Shown: positions 47,830-58,251, counted from the stretch's first letter. The stretch is 64,000 bases of DNA from Streptomyces profundus (GCF_020740535.1 NZ_CP082362.1:5508501-5572500); one strand, 5' to 3'. Translations and numbers: made by a program. Notes: generated by a model not told the origin, from the sequence alone.

Positions 47830-48318
47830 GTGGCGGACAGGGCGCGGGCGAAGCGGCTGGCTGACCTCATCCGGGAGGTGGTGGCCGAGAAGCTGCACCG
47901 GGGCATCAAGGACCCCCGCCTCGGCACCCGGGTCACCATCACCGACACCCGGGTCACCGGGGATCTGCGGGAGGCGACGGTCTTCTACACGGTCTACGGC
48001 GACGAGGCGGACCGCGAGGAGGTGGCCGCCGGGCTGCGCAGCGCCAAGGGGGCACTGCGCTCGGCGGTCGGCGCGGCGGCCGGCGTCAAGCACACGCCGA
48101 GCCTCACCTTCGTGCCGGACGCGCTTCCCGAGACGACCCGCACCATGGACAGCCTCTTCGACCGGACGCGGGAGCGTGACGAGCGGCTGCGCCAGGAGGC
48201 GGCGGGGGCCACCTACGCGGCGGGCGCCGACCCGTATGTCAAGGAGGAGGCCCGGGAGGACGACGAGCCGGCCACGCCGGACGCCGGCTCCGAGGCCGAA
48301 ACCGACACCGAGCGATGA
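47830..48318 (+). CDS. rbfA: Ribosome-binding factor A
   Basis: RbfA, 162 residues, a KH-like protein that helps mature the 5' end of 16S rRNA. The core AKRLADLIREVVAEKLHRGIKDPRLG at the start and RSAVGAAAGVKHTPSLTFVPD near 78 are intact. It has an acidic, charged tail from about 120 on, longer than in E. coli. GTG start follows GAGGAGAGG. Its stop overlaps the truB start (ATGA). Confidence 0.93.
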   Translation: MADRARAKRLADLIREVVAEKLHRGIKDPRLGTRVTITDTRVTGDLREATVFYTVYGDEADREEVAAGLRSAKGALRSAVGAAAGVKHTPSLTFVPDALPETTRTMDSLFDRTRERDERLRQEAAGATYAAGADPYVKEEAREDDEPATPDAGSEAETDTER

Positions 48319-49220
48319 GCCGCCGCAGGTCGGCGGACGGCCCCGACGGGCTCGTCGTGGTCGACAAGCCGGCCGGCCACACCTCCCATGATGTCGTCGC
48401 CGTGGTGCGCGGCATCGCCCGCACCCGCCGCGTCGGCCACGCCGGCACGCTCGACCCGATGGCCACCGGGGTGCTGCTCCTCGGCCTGGGGCGCGCCACC
48501 CGGCTGCTCGGTCATCTGGCGCTCCGGGAGAAGGAGTACCAGGCCACCATCAGGCTGGGCCAGTCCACCGTGACCGACGACGCCGAGGGCGAGGCCACCG
48601 AGGCCCTCGGCGCCGTGGGGCTCGACGCGGCGGCCGTGGCCCAGGAGGTGGCCGCGCTCACCGGCGCGCTGATGCAGGTGCCGGCGAAGGTCAGCGCCGT
48701 CAAGATCGACGGGAAGCGCTCCTACCAGCGGATGCGCGACGGCGAGGACGTCATCCTGCCGCCCAGGCCGGTCACCGTGCACACGTTCGAGACCGGTCCC
48801 GCGCGTGAGCTGACCGCGGCGGACGGCACCCCCGTCACCGATCTGACCGCGCGCGTGGTCTGCTCGTCCGGCACCTATGTCCGCGCGCTGGCGCGGGACC
48901 TCGGTGCCGCGCTCGGCTGCGGCGGCCATCTCACCGCCCTACGGCGCACCCGGGTCGGCCCCTACGCGCTGACGGACGCCCGTACCCTGGACGAGCTCCG
49001 CGCCGAACTGGCCGTTTCGCCGCTGGCCGAGACGGCCGCCGCCGCGTTCCCCCGGTGGGACGTGGACCAGCGGCAGGCCACCCTGCTGGGCAACGGGGCC
49101 AGGATCGCCACCCCGGAGCTGCCCGCCGGACCGGTCGCCGTGTTCGATCCCGACGGCCGTTTCCTGGCCCTGGTCGAGACGGACGGGGAGCGCAGCAGAA
49201 GCCTCGCGGTCTTCGTCTGA
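48315..49220 (+). CDS. truB: tRNA pseudouridine(55) synthase
   Basis: TruB, 301 residues, makes pseudouridine 55 in the T-loop of tRNAs. The catalytic aspartate is D47 in GHAGTLDPMATG, and KVSAVKIDGKRSYQRMRDG and VRALARDLG match the family; a C-terminal PUA-like domain is present. Four-base overlap with rbfA. In operon with ribF 107 bases further on. High confidence. Confidence 0.95.
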   Translation: MSRRRSADGPDGLVVVDKPAGHTSHDVVAVVRGIARTRRVGHAGTLDPMATGVLLLGLGRATRLLGHLALREKEYQATIRLGQSTVTDDAEGEATEALGAVGLDAAAVAQEVAALTGALMQVPAKVSAVKIDGKRSYQRMRDGEDVILPPRPVTVHTFETGPARELTAADGTPVTDLTARVVCSSGTYVRALARDLGAALGCGGHLTALRRTRVGPYALTDARTLDELRAELAVSPLAETAAAAFPRWDVDQRQATLLGNGARIATPELPAGPVAVFDPDGRFLALVETDGERSRSLAVFV

Positions 49221-49327
49221 GGCCCGGCTCCGGCGCCGTGCGCGGAGGTGAGGCGGACGTTCCCCGTCCGAGCGCTCCGGGTACCGTGGACCGGCAGGAC
49301 ACACAAGAGGCGGCGAGGAGCGAAACG

Positions 49328-50272
49328 GTGCAGCGCTGGCGTGACATGGCGGATGTCCCCGGGGACTGGGGGCGCAGCGTCGTCACCATCGGTTCGTACG
49401 ACGGTGTGCACAGCGGGCATCAGTTGATCATCGGGCAGGCGGTCGCCGAGGCCCGGGAGTTGGGGCTGCCGAGCGTGGTCGTGACCTTCAACCCGCACCC
49501 CAAGGAAGTCACCCGCCCCGGGACCCATCCGCCGCTGCTCGCCCCGCACGATCGGCGCGCCGAGCTGATGGCGGGGCTCGGCGTGGACGCGGTGCTGGTG
49601 CTCCCGTTCACCAAGGAGTTCTCGCAGCTCTCGCCCGCCGAGTTCGTGGTGAAGGTGCTGGTCGAACGGCTCAGGGCGCGGCTGGTCGTCGAGGGGCCCA
49701 ACTTCCGCTTCGGCCACCGCGCCGCCGGCACCGTGGACACCCTGGCGGAGCTGGGGGAGACCTATGGCTTCGAGGTGCGGGTCGTCGACCTCTTCGCACG
49801 CGGCACGGCCGGCGGCGGCGAGCCGTTCTCCTCGTCGCTCGCCCGCCGGCTGATCGCCGAGGGCGAGGTGGCCAGCGCGGCCGAGGTGCTCGGCCGCCCG
49901 CACCGCGTCGAGGGCGAGGTGGTGCACGGCGCCAGGCGCGGCCGTGACCTGGGCATCCCCACCGCCAACCTGGATCTGGTGCCCCACTCGGCCGTGCCGG
50001 CCGACGGGGTCTACGCGGGCTGGCTGCTGGCCGACGGCGAACGGCTGCCGGCGGCCGTCTCGGTCGGTACCAACCCGCACTTCCACGGCACCGCGCGCAC
50101 CGTCGAGGCATACGCGCTGGACCGCACCGACCTGGAGCTGTACGGGCAGTGGGTGGCCGTGGAGTTCGGCGCCTTCGTGCGCGGCCAGGAGACCTTCGAC
50201 TCGCTCGACGCCTTCCTCGCGCAGATCCACCAGGACATCGAGCGGGTGCGCGCGCTGACCCGCGCCGGCTGA
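49328..50272 (+). CDS. ribF: Bifunctional riboflavin kinase/FAD synthetase
   Basis: RibF, 314 residues, makes FMN from riboflavin and ATP, then FAD. The N-terminal adenylyltransferase has TIGSYDGVHSGHQ near 24 and the NFRFGHRAAG motif near 123; the C-terminal riboflavin kinase has HGARRGRDLGIPTANLDL near 200-217. GTG at 49328 has GAGGAG eight bases upstream and agrees with the family start QRWRDM. Last gene of the truB side. Convergent with the MinD-like gene. Confidence 0.94.
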   Translation: MQRWRDMADVPGDWGRSVVTIGSYDGVHSGHQLIIGQAVAEARELGLPSVVVTFNPHPKEVTRPGTHPPLLAPHDRRAELMAGLGVDAVLVLPFTKEFSQLSPAEFVVKVLVERLRARLVVEGPNFRFGHRAAGTVDTLAELGETYGFEVRVVDLFARGTAGGGEPFSSSLARRLIAEGEVASAAEVLGRPHRVEGEVVHGARRGRDLGIPTANLDLVPHSAVPADGVYAGWLLADGERLPAAVSVGTNPHFHGTARTVEAYALDRTDLELYGQWVAVEFGAFVRGQETFDSLDAFLAQIHQDIERVRALTRAG

Positions 50273-50288
50273 GCCCGCTGGCCCGGCC

Positions 50289-50305
50289 GGCGCGGAACGC
50301 GCGCC
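50289..50305. terminator. Short hairpin between ribF and the MinD-like gene
   Basis: GGCGCG, five bases, CGCGCC: a 6-bp GC stem between two convergent genes. Weak but well placed. Confidence 0.4.
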
Positions 50306-50309
50306 GTCG

Positions 50310-53192
50310 TCAGTTGCCCGGCGGCTGCGGCGGGCGCCACGCGCCCGGCTGCCCCGGCCCGGGAGCGCCCGGATACCCGCCGGGCCCGCCCTGCGGCGGC
50401 TGTTGCTGCTGGTGTTGCGGGGGCTGCTGCTGGGGGAAGCCGTAGCCGGGCTGCGGCGGCTGCTGCTGCGGGTAGCCGTAGCCCGGCTGCTGCCCCTGCT
50501 GCGGGTAGCCGTAGCCGGCCTGGTGCGGCGGCTGTTGGCCGGGCAGCGGGGGAGCGACCTGCGGGGGCATGCCGCCGTCCGGCGTCCACAGCCCCTGCTC
50601 CTGCTGCATCCTGGCGAAGTCCTCCGTGATCAACGCGGCCAGGTCGAAGTACGCCTGACGGGTCTTGGGCCGCATCAGATCCAGGTCCAACTCGGCGCCG
50701 GCGGCCAGGTGTTCGTCGAACGGGGCCACCACCACGCCCCGGCAACGGGTCTGGAAGTGCGCCACGATGTCCTCGACCTTGACCAGCCGGCCCGTCTCCC
50801 TGACCCCGGAGATCACGGTGACGCTGCGCCGCACCAGATCCCCGTAGCCGTGCGCGGCCAGCCAGTCGAGCGTGGTGCTCGCGCTGCTGGCGCCGTCGAC
50901 CGAGGGCGTGGAGACGATGATCAGCTGGTGGGCCAGGTCGAGCACGCCCCGCATCGCGCTGTAGAGCAGCCCCGTGCCCGAGTCCGTGAGGATCACCGGA
51001 TACTGCTGGCCCAGCACGTCGATGACGCGGCGGTAGTCCTCGTCGTTGAAGGTGGTGGAGACCGCCGGGTCCACGTCGTTGGCGAGGATCTCCAGGCCCG
51101 AGGGCGCCTGTGAGGTGAAGCGCCGGATGTCCATGTAGTTGTTGAGATGCGGCAGGGCCGCCACCAGATCGCGGATGGTGGCGCCGGTCTCCCGCCGCAC
51201 CCGGCGGCCCAGCGTGCCGGCGTCCGGGTTGGCGTCGATCGCGATGACCTTGTCCTGCCGCTCACTGGCGAGCGTCGCGCCCAGCGCCGTGGTGGTCGTG
51301 GTCTTGCCGACGCCGCCCTTGAGGCTGATCACCGCGATCCGGTAGCACGACAGCACCGGCGTCCTGATGATGTTCAGCTTGCGCTGCCGCTCGACCTCGG
51401 CCGCCTTGCCGCCGAGCCGGAACCGCGAGCCCGGCTTGGAAGCCGGCTGCGAACGCTGCTTGTTGTTGCGCTTGCTCTGGATCAGCCGATCCGACGACAG
51501 CTCGACGGACGCGGTGTAGCCCAGCGCGCCCGGCTGCACCTGGTTCGGGTACTGCTCGGGACCGGCGCCGGGGAACTGCTGCGGCTGCCCGGGCGGCAAC
51601 GCGGCCGGGGCCTGCTGCTGCCCCTGCGCGGGGGGTTGTCCCTGGTACGGCGCCTGGCCGGGGAACTGGCCGGGGAGCTGGCCCTGGGCTTGGCCGGGCG
51701 CCTGCCCCGGCGGGTACTGCCCCGGGTGCGGCTGCTGCGGCTGGGCCTGCGGATACCCCGGCTGCGCGGGCTGTTGCTGCTGGCCCTGGGGCAGCGCCGG
51801 CGGGCCACCCGGCTGGGGGCCGCCCGGGTAGCCGGGCACGCCGGGCGGGCCCACCTGCGGCTGCGGCGCGGCGGGCGGGACTGGCTGGTTGGGAGCGGCC
51901 GGATGCGGCGGCTGCGCCTGCCCCGGCTGGCCGGGAGGCGCACCCCAACCACCGGGCGCCGGGGGCGGCACGGCGCCCGGCGCCTGCCCGGGCTGGTCGC
52001 CGCTGGGCGCCGGCGGCGCGCCCCAGGGCGCCAGCGCCGAGCCCGGCGGCTTCGGCGGCTCGGCCGGGCCGCCGGCCGGCGGCGCGTCGTCGGCGGCCCG
52101 CGCCGCGAGCGCGGGCCAGCTGCCGATCGCGGTGGGCGGCTGCGCCACCAGCCCACCCGAGGTGGGGTCGGGCGGCGTCGGCCAGGCGTCGGCGGGGCTC
52201 GGCGCCGGCGGGGCCGCTTCGGCGGGCCCGCCGGTCGGCGGCTTCGCCGGCGACGACCAGGGGTCCGGCGGGCTGGTCGAGGCGCCGCCCGCGTTCGGCG
52301 GGGTGGGGAACGGGGAGGCGGGCGCGCTGCCGCCCTGCCGAGGATCCCCGTGCGGGGCCGCCTCCTGCCCGTCCTGGCCGTCCTGTCGGTCCTGCCCAGG
52401 GGGCTTGGGCGGCAGCGGCACCGGCATGCCCATGGGCGGCGAGCTCGGACCCGAATCCTCGGGCGTCTTCCCGGCGTTCAACTGGGGCTCCTCCGACGGC
52501 TTGGTGAACTCCACCTCGATGTCCGGCGGTTCGGACGAACCGCCGGTGGGCTTGCCCCCCGCGCCGGCGCCCGCCAGGGGCGAGGACGGCGGAGGCGAGT
52601 CGGGGGTCGGCGGTCTGAGCTGGAAGTCCGGAGGCAGCGGCGGAAGCCCGCCGGGCAGCCCGCCGGAGGGAGAGGGTGGGGCCGGCCGCCCAGCGGCGGG
52701 CGGCCGTTCGGGAGTCGGCGCAGGCTCCTCGCCCCGCCGCTGCCCCGTGTCCGAAGCGGAATCGCCGAGGGCCCTGCGGATGGCGGAGGCGGAGATCTGC
52801 ATCGTCGCCCCGCTCTCCAGATCGTCCGCGCCCACCTCGGTCGGCTCCGGGCTCGGCGCCGAGGGCGGCTCGCCCGGGCGGGGAGTCGTCGCCTCCGGCG
52901 GAGCCGGCGGCGGTCCAGGGAAGGCGGGCGGAGCGGCTGGCGCGGGCACGCCTGGGGAGGCCGGGGCCGGGGACGAACCGCCGGGATCGGCGCCCCGGGC
53001 GGGCGTATCGCCCTCGCGCGCCCCGGCGTTGCCCTGACTCGCGCCGCCGCCCGCGTACCAGGCGGGCGGGGTGTAGTCGATGGTGAACTGCCCGGTGTGC
53101 TCGGACTCCTCCTCAAGGAGTTCGTCATCGGGCTGTTCGGCGCCGGAGGTCTCCTCCCCGGGCTTGCGAACCTGATCCCGATCGCTGTTCAC
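50310..53192 (-). CDS. Proline-rich MinD/ParA-like ATPase (EspI-like)
   Basis: A 960-residue protein. Residues about 30-580 are a Pro/Gly/Ala-rich disordered region with acidic patches; then a MinD/ParA-type ATPase starts at [19 protein letters not shown] (P-loop near 620-632), with [16 protein letters not shown] as its switch, and ends near 865. The last 90 residues are Gln/Pro/Tyr/Gly-rich with repeats of GYGYPQQ. This resembles the EspI-type ATPases encoded beside ESX (type VII) secretion loci. Here no ESX gene adjoins it. GTG at 53192 follows GGGAGG; a frame up to 53309 lacks a ribosome site. Confidence 0.78.
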   Translation of the reverse strand: MNSDRDQVRKPGEETSGAEQPDDELLEEESEHTGQFTIDYTPPAWYAGGGASQGNAGAREGDTPARGADPGGSSPAPASPGVPAPAAPPAFPGPPPAPPEATTPRPGEPPSAPSPEPTEVGADDLESGATMQISASAIRRALGDSASDTGQRRGEEPAPTPERPPAAGRPAPPSPSGGLPGGLPPLPPDFQLRPPTPDSPPPSSPLAGAGAGGKPTGGSSEPPDIEVEFTKPSEEPQLNAGKTPEDSGPSSPPMGMPVPLPPKPPGQDRQDGQDGQEAAPHGDPRQGGSAPASPFPTPPNAGGASTSPPDPWSSPAKPPTGGPAEAAPPAPSPADAWPTPPDPTSGGLVAQPPTAIGSWPALAARAADDAPPAGGPAEPPKPPGSALAPWGAPPAPSGDQPGQAPGAVPPPAPGGWGAPPGQPGQAQPPHPAAPNQPVPPAAPQPQVGPPGVPGYPGGPQPGGPPALPQGQQQQPAQPGYPQAQPQQPHPGQYPPGQAPGQAQGQLPGQFPGQAPYQGQPPAQGQQQAPAALPPGQPQQFPGAGPEQYPNQVQPGALGYTASVELSSDRLIQSKRNNKQRSQPASKPGSRFRLGGKAAEVERQRKLNIIRTPVLSCYRIAVISLKGGVGKTTTTTALGATLASERQDKVIAIDANPDAGTLGRRVRRETGATIRDLVAALPHLNNYMDIRRFTSQAPSGLEILANDVDPAVSTTFNDEDYRRVIDVLGQQYPVILTDSGTGLLYSAMRGVLDLAHQLIIVSTPSVDGASSASTTLDWLAAHGYGDLVRRSVTVISGVRETGRLVKVEDIVAHFQTRCRGVVVAPFDEHLAAGAELDLDLMRPKTRQAYFDLAALITEDFARMQQEQGLWTPDGGMPPQVAPPLPGQQPPHQAGYGYPQQGQQPGYGYPQQQPPQPGYGFPQQQPPQHQQQQPPQGGPGGYPGAPGPGQPGAWRPPQPPGN

Positions 53193-53466
53193 GACGCCTC
53201 CCGCTACTGTTCTGCTGCTCTGCTCCCCACCCACGGGGCCGCTATGCGGAGGACGGGCCGGGACTCCCCCGCGGTTCCGCCGGACGCCGGTCCTGGAGCG
53301 GTGTCCCACGCCTTTCCACGGCGCCCACCCTCACCCTAATCGTCCCGGTCCAACTCCCCTAGCCCTCCCCTGCCTCGCCCGGGGTGAGCGGCCGGGGGAG
53401 CGGGGCCGTGGCGGCCAAGTCGATATCCCGGTGCGCGCGTTGCGGGCTTGTGGCACAGTCCCCCGC

Positions 53467-54165
53467 ATGTCCGCACCCTGGATGCTCGACGAGCTGGCCC
53501 ACGCGGGCCCCGAACACCTCGACGAGGAGTTCGTCGCCAACTTCGACAGGAAGCAGGGCTTCCCCGACCCGGGCGACGACATCGAGGCACTGCGCCGGCA
53601 CGGCGTCGGTGCCGAGGGGACGGTGCTCGACCTCGGTGCCGGCACCGGGCGGTTCGCGTTCGCCGCCGCCGCCGTCTTCCGGCGGGTGATCGCGGTCGAC
53701 ATCTCGCCCGCGATGGTCGGCGCGCTGCGGGGACGTGCCGAGACGGGGGAGTCGTCCCAGGTCGACGTGGTGCGCGCCGGCTTCCTCAGCTACCGCCACG
53801 AGGGAGGGCCGCTGGACGCGATCCACACCCGGCACGCGCTGCACCAACTGCCCGACTTCTGGAAGACGATCGCCCTGCGGCGGATGGCCGGACTGCTGCG
53901 CCCGGGCGGGGTGCTCCGCGTCCGCGACCTCGTCTACGACTTCGCCCCCGCGCAGGCCGAGGCGGTCTTCGCGGACTGGATGGCCGGTGCGTCCGAGGAC
54001 GCGACCCGGGGATACACCGCCGATGACTACGCCGAGCACATCCGCACCGAACACAGTACCTACCGTTGGCTTTTCGAACCGATGCTGGACGCCGCCGGGT
54101 TCGACATCGCGGAAGCCCACTACGAGGGCCGGCTCTTCGGCACCTACACCTGCGTCAGGCGTTGA
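53467..54165 (+). CDS. SAM-dependent class I methyltransferase
   Basis: A 232-residue Rossmann-fold methyltransferase. SAM motif I is VLDLGAGTGRFAFAAA near 54-69, motif II VIAVDISPAMVGAL near 76, and a conserved RPGGVLRVRDLVYDF near 145. The methyl acceptor cannot be told. The nearest -10-like CACAGT ends seven bases before the ATG, so a leaderless transcript is possible, but the first base does not fit. The gene is convergent with bldB. Confidence 0.82.
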   Translation: MSAPWMLDELAHAGPEHLDEEFVANFDRKQGFPDPGDDIEALRRHGVGAEGTVLDLGAGTGRFAFAAAAVFRRVIAVDISPAMVGALRGRAETGESSQVDVVRAGFLSYRHEGGPLDAIHTRHALHQLPDFWKTIALRRMAGLLRPGGVLRVRDLVYDFAPAQAEAVFADWMAGASEDATRGYTADDYAEHIRTEHSTYRWLFEPMLDAAGFDIAEAHYEGRLFGTYTCVRR

Positions 54166-54204
54166 CCGGCCGGGTGGCCGAGCCACCGCGCGCCGGCCGC
54201 CCCG

Positions 54205-54468
54205 TCAGTCGATGTCGAACTCGCCGTCCCTGGCGCCGAGCACGAACGCCTCCCACTCGGCGGCGGTGAAGCGCAGCACCGTCTCGGGATCCTTGGAGTT
54301 GCGCATCCCCACGCCGCCACCGGGCAGGTAGGCGATCTCCACCTTCTCGTCCTCGGGGCCCCCGGGGGCGCTGAGCCACTCGACGCCCGAGATGTCGAGC
54401 GCGTACAACTCGTTCTTCTCGCGCTCCTTGCGCGCGGCGATCTCTTCCGGCGTCTCGGTCGCGGCCAT
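54205..54468 (-). CDS. bldB: DUF397 developmental regulator BldB
   Basis: An 87-residue DUF397 protein. The core ALDISGVEWLSAPG, VEIAYLPGG, MRNSKDPETVLRFTAAEW and FVLGARDGEFD is close to the BldB subgroup, which is required for aerial growth and antibiotic production in Streptomyces coelicolor. Its place, between ribF and rpsO, also fits the bldB locus I recall. ATG follows GGGGAG eight bases upstream. Many DUF397 paralogues exist, usually next to helix-turn-helix genes; here no such partner is present, again as for bldB. Identification by memory of sequence and context. Confidence 0.72.
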   Translation of the reverse strand: MAATETPEEIAARKEREKNELYALDISGVEWLSAPGGPEDEKVEIAYLPGGGVGMRNSKDPETVLRFTAAEWEAFVLGARDGEFDID

Positions 54469-54625
54469 GCAGGCAACTCCCCACTCCTCCACGCACATTC
54501 GCGCGGACGTCTGGCGATCGGCCTCGCGCCGAACCCGTAGGTGATCGTAACGCAGCGCACTGTCACGCACCCGGGGATCCCAGGGGCCGAACCCGGCCTC
54601 GCCGGCGGCCGGGGAAGGGCTCGCC

Positions 54626-54913
54626 CTAGACGGACAGCAGGTACCAGTCGGCCCCCAGCACCAGCACGAAGCCGGCCACCAGCACGGCCATGCCCAGTCG
54701 GGTGCGCCCCCGGCGGCTCATCTCGATCACGGCGCCGCTGAGGACGAAGGCGGCGCCGTAGAGTCCTATGGACTGCAGGGACGAGCCGTCGCCCAGCCGC
54801 ACGACCAGCACGATCGCCATCGCGACCATCGCCACCCCGGCGATGGCCATCCGCAACCGGCGGGCCTGTCTGGGCGTGAGCCCCTGCCGTGTCCCCTGCT
54901 GTGTCGAAGTCAC
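54626..54913 (-). CDS. Small membrane protein
   Basis: A 95-residue protein with two to three hydrophobic helices: MAIAGVAMVAMAIVLVV, a glycine-rich one near IGLYGAAFVLSGAV, and a C-terminal MAVLVAGFVLVLGADWYLL. The loop SRRGRTRL between helices is basic. No family is recognised. The start is uncertain: GTG at 54913 and ATG at 54937 are both possible, without clear ribosome sites. Next to bldB on the same strand, 157 bases upstream of it. Confidence 0.6.
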   Translation of the reverse strand: MTSTQQGTRQGLTPRQARRLRMAIAGVAMVAMAIVLVVRLGDGSSLQSIGLYGAAFVLSGAVIEMSRRGRTRLGMAVLVAGFVLVLGADWYLLSV

Positions 54914-55421
54914 CCGAGCAGCATAAGCCGTGCCCATCCGCCACCGAATGGCCCACAACGGGGGGAGCGCACGGCCGAGTTACCCGCGCCGCCCCGCGCT
55001 GCTCGCACAACCTGCGGGTGAGCCCCGGCGCGGCAGCCGGGCGGGCCCGCCCCCGCGCACCGGCGCGGGTATGATCATCATGCTGACCTCCCGCCGCCGC
55101 ACCCCGGAGCCTGGCCCCGCGCAGCGGACACCGCCAGCGGAAGCCACCGCGGAGGAACCGGCGCCCGATCCGCGGGGCGCCCATGGCGTCCGCGCCCCGC
55201 GAGCCGCCCCCGCCGCCGGCCGGACGGGCGTCCAGGGTGCCCGAGTGTGCTCAGCGTGCCAACCTGTTGTAGCCTGCTTAGCGGCCGTTTGCGTACGCGC
55301 CCCCGGATTCTCTCTGGAGGAAGCGCTCAGCGGACCCCGCCTCCCGAGTATCGGAAGCTTCCCTGTGGTTCAGACCAGGGAACACTCGGTGGCTCGTGAT
55401 AAACCACCCCGAGGAGTACGT
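54914..55421. other. Interval between the small membrane gene and rpsO
   Basis: 508 bases with no convincing gene. The open frame continuous with rpsO from 55071 has no good start and unusual composition. TAGCCT (55270-55275) is a possible -10 for rpsO, without a good -35. TATGAT (55070-55075) also looks like a -10 but has no -35. The rpsO leader hairpins are listed separately. Confidence 0.5.
55359..55413 (+). promoter_or_regulatory. rpsO leader hairpins, possible S15 operator
   Basis: Hairpin 1: TTCCCTG pairs with CAGGGAA around a 10-base loop (55359-55382). Hairpin 2: CTCGG plus TGG pairs with CCA and CCGAG with a two-base bulge (55385-55413), and its 3' arm includes GAG of the GAGGAG ribosome site. 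Such sequestering is the known way S15 represses its own messenger in other bacteria, with different structures. Protein binding here is not shown. Confidence 0.4.
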
Positions 55422-55712
55422 GTGTCGTCTCTTGACGCCGCCACGAAGCAGAAGATCATCGCCGAGTTCGCCACCCAGGAGGGCGACACCGGCTCCCCCG
55501 AGGTCCAGGTCGCGCTGCTGTCCCGGCGCATCTCCGACCTCACCGAGCACCTGAAGGTGCACAAGCACGACCACCACTCCCGCCGTGGTCTGCTGCTGCT
55601 GGTCGGCCAGCGCCGCCGGCTGCTGAAGTACCTCGCGAGCAAGGACATCCAGCGCTTCCGTGCGCTGGTGGAGCGGCTCGGCATCCGCCGTGGCGCGGCG
55701 GGCGCGAGGTAA
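55422..55712 (+). CDS. rpsO: 30S ribosomal protein S15
   Basis: S15 of 96 residues. [25 protein letters not shown] and [26 protein letters not shown] are the conserved helices that bind 16S rRNA. GTG at 55422 follows GAGGAG five bases upstream. The gene is followed after 307 bases by pnp, as in most bacteria. Its leader may fold into an autoregulatory element. Confidence 0.95.
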   Translation: MSSLDAATKQKIIAEFATQEGDTGSPEVQVALLSRRISDLTEHLKVHKHDHHSRRGLLLLVGQRRRLLKYLASKDIQRFRALVERLGIRRGAAGAR

Positions 55713-56019
55713 GACGCCCCAGAGGGAGCGGTCACCCACGCGGGGCCGCTCCCTTCGCCGTATCCGGAGCTTCGCCCCGAAACGGCTGAGAAGAGGCTGG
55801 GCAACCGTCGGCTTTGTAGGCTGGTGTCCAGCGGACTGTAAGCACCACGAAGCACCACGTACGTATCAGGCGGAGCGCCTTCATACCGTCGCCGGTCTTC
55901 GGTAGTGGCCCCCGGGCGGTGTCCCGGGAGCTTCGATCGATGGCCGGCCCGTCGGGAGGTGCTCCACCCACCCGCTCCAGCCGACGACGGCGGGAGCGAA
56001 GAAGAGGAGATTCAACAAG
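55713..56019. other. rpsO-pnp intergenic region
   Basis: 307 bases. Apart from the hairpin at 55723-55754 it has two short direct repeats (AGCACCACG near 55840-55858). A TTGTAG and TGTAAG pair near 55815 and 55837 is too degenerate for a confident promoter. No gene seen. Confidence 0.4.
55723..55754. terminator. rpsO-pnp intergenic hairpin
   Basis: AGGGAGCGG and CCGCTCCCT form a perfect 9-bp stem with a 14-base loop, 10 bases after rpsO. In S. coelicolor an intergenic hairpin here is, to my memory, cut by RNase III. No T-run. It may be processing site, attenuator, or both. Confidence 0.6.
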
Positions 56020-58247
56020 GTGGAGAACGAGACTCACTACGCCGAAGCCGTGATCGACAACGGCGCCTTCGGCACCCGCACCATCCGCTTCGAGACCGGC
56101 CGGCTGGCCAGGCAGGCCGCCGGCTCCGCCGTCGCCTATCTGGACGACGACACCATGGTCCTCTCCGCGACCACGGCCTCGAAGAACCCGAAGGACCAGC
56201 TGGACTTCTTCCCCCTCACGGTCGACGTCGAGGAGCGGATGTACGCCGCGGGCAAGATCCCCGGCTCCTTCTTCCGTCGCGAGGGCCGCCCCTCCGAGGA
56301 CGCCATCCTCACCTGCCGGCTGATCGACCGGCCGCTGCGCCCGTCGTTCCGCAAGGGCCTGCGCAACGAGATCCAGATCGTCGAGACGATCATGGCGCTC
56401 AACCCCGACCACCTCTACGACGTGGTCGCGATCAACGCCGCCTCCTGTTCCACCCAGCTCGCCGGGCTGCCGTTCTCCGGCCCCATCGGCGGCACCCGGG
56501 TGGCCCTGATCCGCGGCCAGTGGGTGGCCTTCCCCACGCACACCGAGCTGGAGGACGCCGTCTTCGACATGGTCGTGGCCGGCCGGGTGCTCCCCGACGG
56601 CGACGTGGCGATCATGATGGTCGAGGCCGAGGCCACGGAGAAGACCATCGAGCTGGTCAAGGGCGGTGCCCCGGCCCCCACCGAGGAGGTCGTCGCGGCC
56701 GGCCTGGAGGCGGCCAAGCCGTTCATCAAGGTCCTCTGCCGTGCCCAGTCGGACCTGGCGGCCAAGGCCGCCAAGCCCACCGGCGAGTTCCCGGTCTTCC
56801 TGGACTACCAGGACGACGTCTTCGAGGCGCTGAGCAACGCCGTCCGCGACGAGCTGGCCAGGGCGCTGACCATCGCGGGCAAGCAGGAGCGCGAGGCCGA
56901 GCTGGACCGGCTCAAGTCGGTCGCCGCGGAGAAGCTGCTCTCCCAGTTCGAGGGGCGCGAGAAGGAGATCTCCGCCGCCTACCGCTCGCTGACCAAGCAG
57001 GTCGTGCGGGAGCGCGTCATCCGTGACAAGGTCCGCATCGACGGCCGTGGCGTCACCGACATCCGCACCCTGGCCGCCGAGGTCGAGGCGATCCCGCGGG
57101 TGCACGGCTCGGCGCTCTTCGAGCGCGGCGAGACGCAGATCCTGGGCGTCACCACGCTCAACATGCTGCGCATGGAGCAGCAGCTGGACACCCTCTCCCC
57201 GGTGACCCGCAAGCGGTACATGCACAACTACAACTTCCCGCCCTACTCCACCGGTGAGACCGGTCGGGTCGGCTCGCCCAAGCGGCGTGAGATCGGTCAC
57301 GGCGCGCTGGCCGAGCGTGCGCTGACCCCGGTGCTCCCCACCCGCGAGGAGTTCCCCTACGCCATCAGGCAGGTCTCCGAGGCGCTGAGCTCCAACGGCT
57401 CCACGTCGATGGGCTCGGTCTGCGCCTCCACCATGTCGCTGCTGAACGCCGGCGTCCCGCTGAAGGCGCCGGTCGCCGGTATCGCCATGGGCCTCATCTC
57501 GCAGGAGATCGAGGGCGAGACGCACTACGTGACGCTGACCGACATCCTCGGCGCCGAGGACGCGTTCGGCGACATGGACTTCAAGGTCGCCGGCACCAAG
57601 CAGTTCGTCACCGCGCTCCAGCTGGACACCAAGCTCGACGGGATCCCGGCCTCCGTGCTGGCCGCCGCGCTCAAGCAGGCGCGGGACGCCCGGCTGCACA
57701 TCCTGGACGTGATGAGCGAGGCCATCGACGTTCCGGACGAGATGTCCCCCAACGCCCCCAGGATCATCACGGTGAAGATCCCGGTGGACAAGATCGGTGA
57801 GGTCATCGGCCCCAAGGGCAAGATGATCAACCAGATCCAGGAGGACACGGGCGCCGACATCACCATCGAGGACGACGGCACCATCTACATCGGCGCCGCC
57901 GACGGCCCCGCCGCCGAGGCCGCCCGCACCACGATCAACGGCATCGCCAACCCGACGATGCCCGAGGTCGGCGAGCGGTACCTGGGCACCGTGGTCAAGA
58001 CGACGACCTTCGGCGCCTTCGTCTCGCTCCTCCCGGGCAAGGACGGTCTGCTGCACATCTCGCAGATCCGCAAGCTCGCCGGCGGCAAGCGGGTGGAGAA
58101 CGTCGACGACGTGCTCGGCGTCGGCCAGAAGGTCCAGGTCGAGATCGCCGAGATCGACCAGCGCGGCAAGCTGTCGCTGATCCCCGTCCTCGACGAGGCC
58201 GAGGGCGCGGACGGCGACGCCGACGAGGAGAAGGACGCTACCGAGAA

Positions 58248-58251
<4 letters not shown>
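56020..58251 (+). CDS. pnp: Polyribonucleotide nucleotidyltransferase
   Basis: PNPase of 743 residues, a trimeric enzyme that degrades RNA phosphorolytically and in Streptomyces also makes 3' tails and can act on guanosine tetraphosphate. Order: first RNase PH domain, helical linker, second RNase PH domain (with MGSVCAST and GIAMGLI motifs), KH domain near [20 protein letters not shown] (about 587-606), and S1 domain near 655-720. It ends with an acidic tail. GTG start follows AAGAGGAG, and the stop overlaps the M16 gene start. Confidence 0.95.

Noticed and set aside
55070..55075. TATGAT as a promoter
   Set aside because: Good -10, but nothing like a -35 at a suitable distance and no gene start that needs it.
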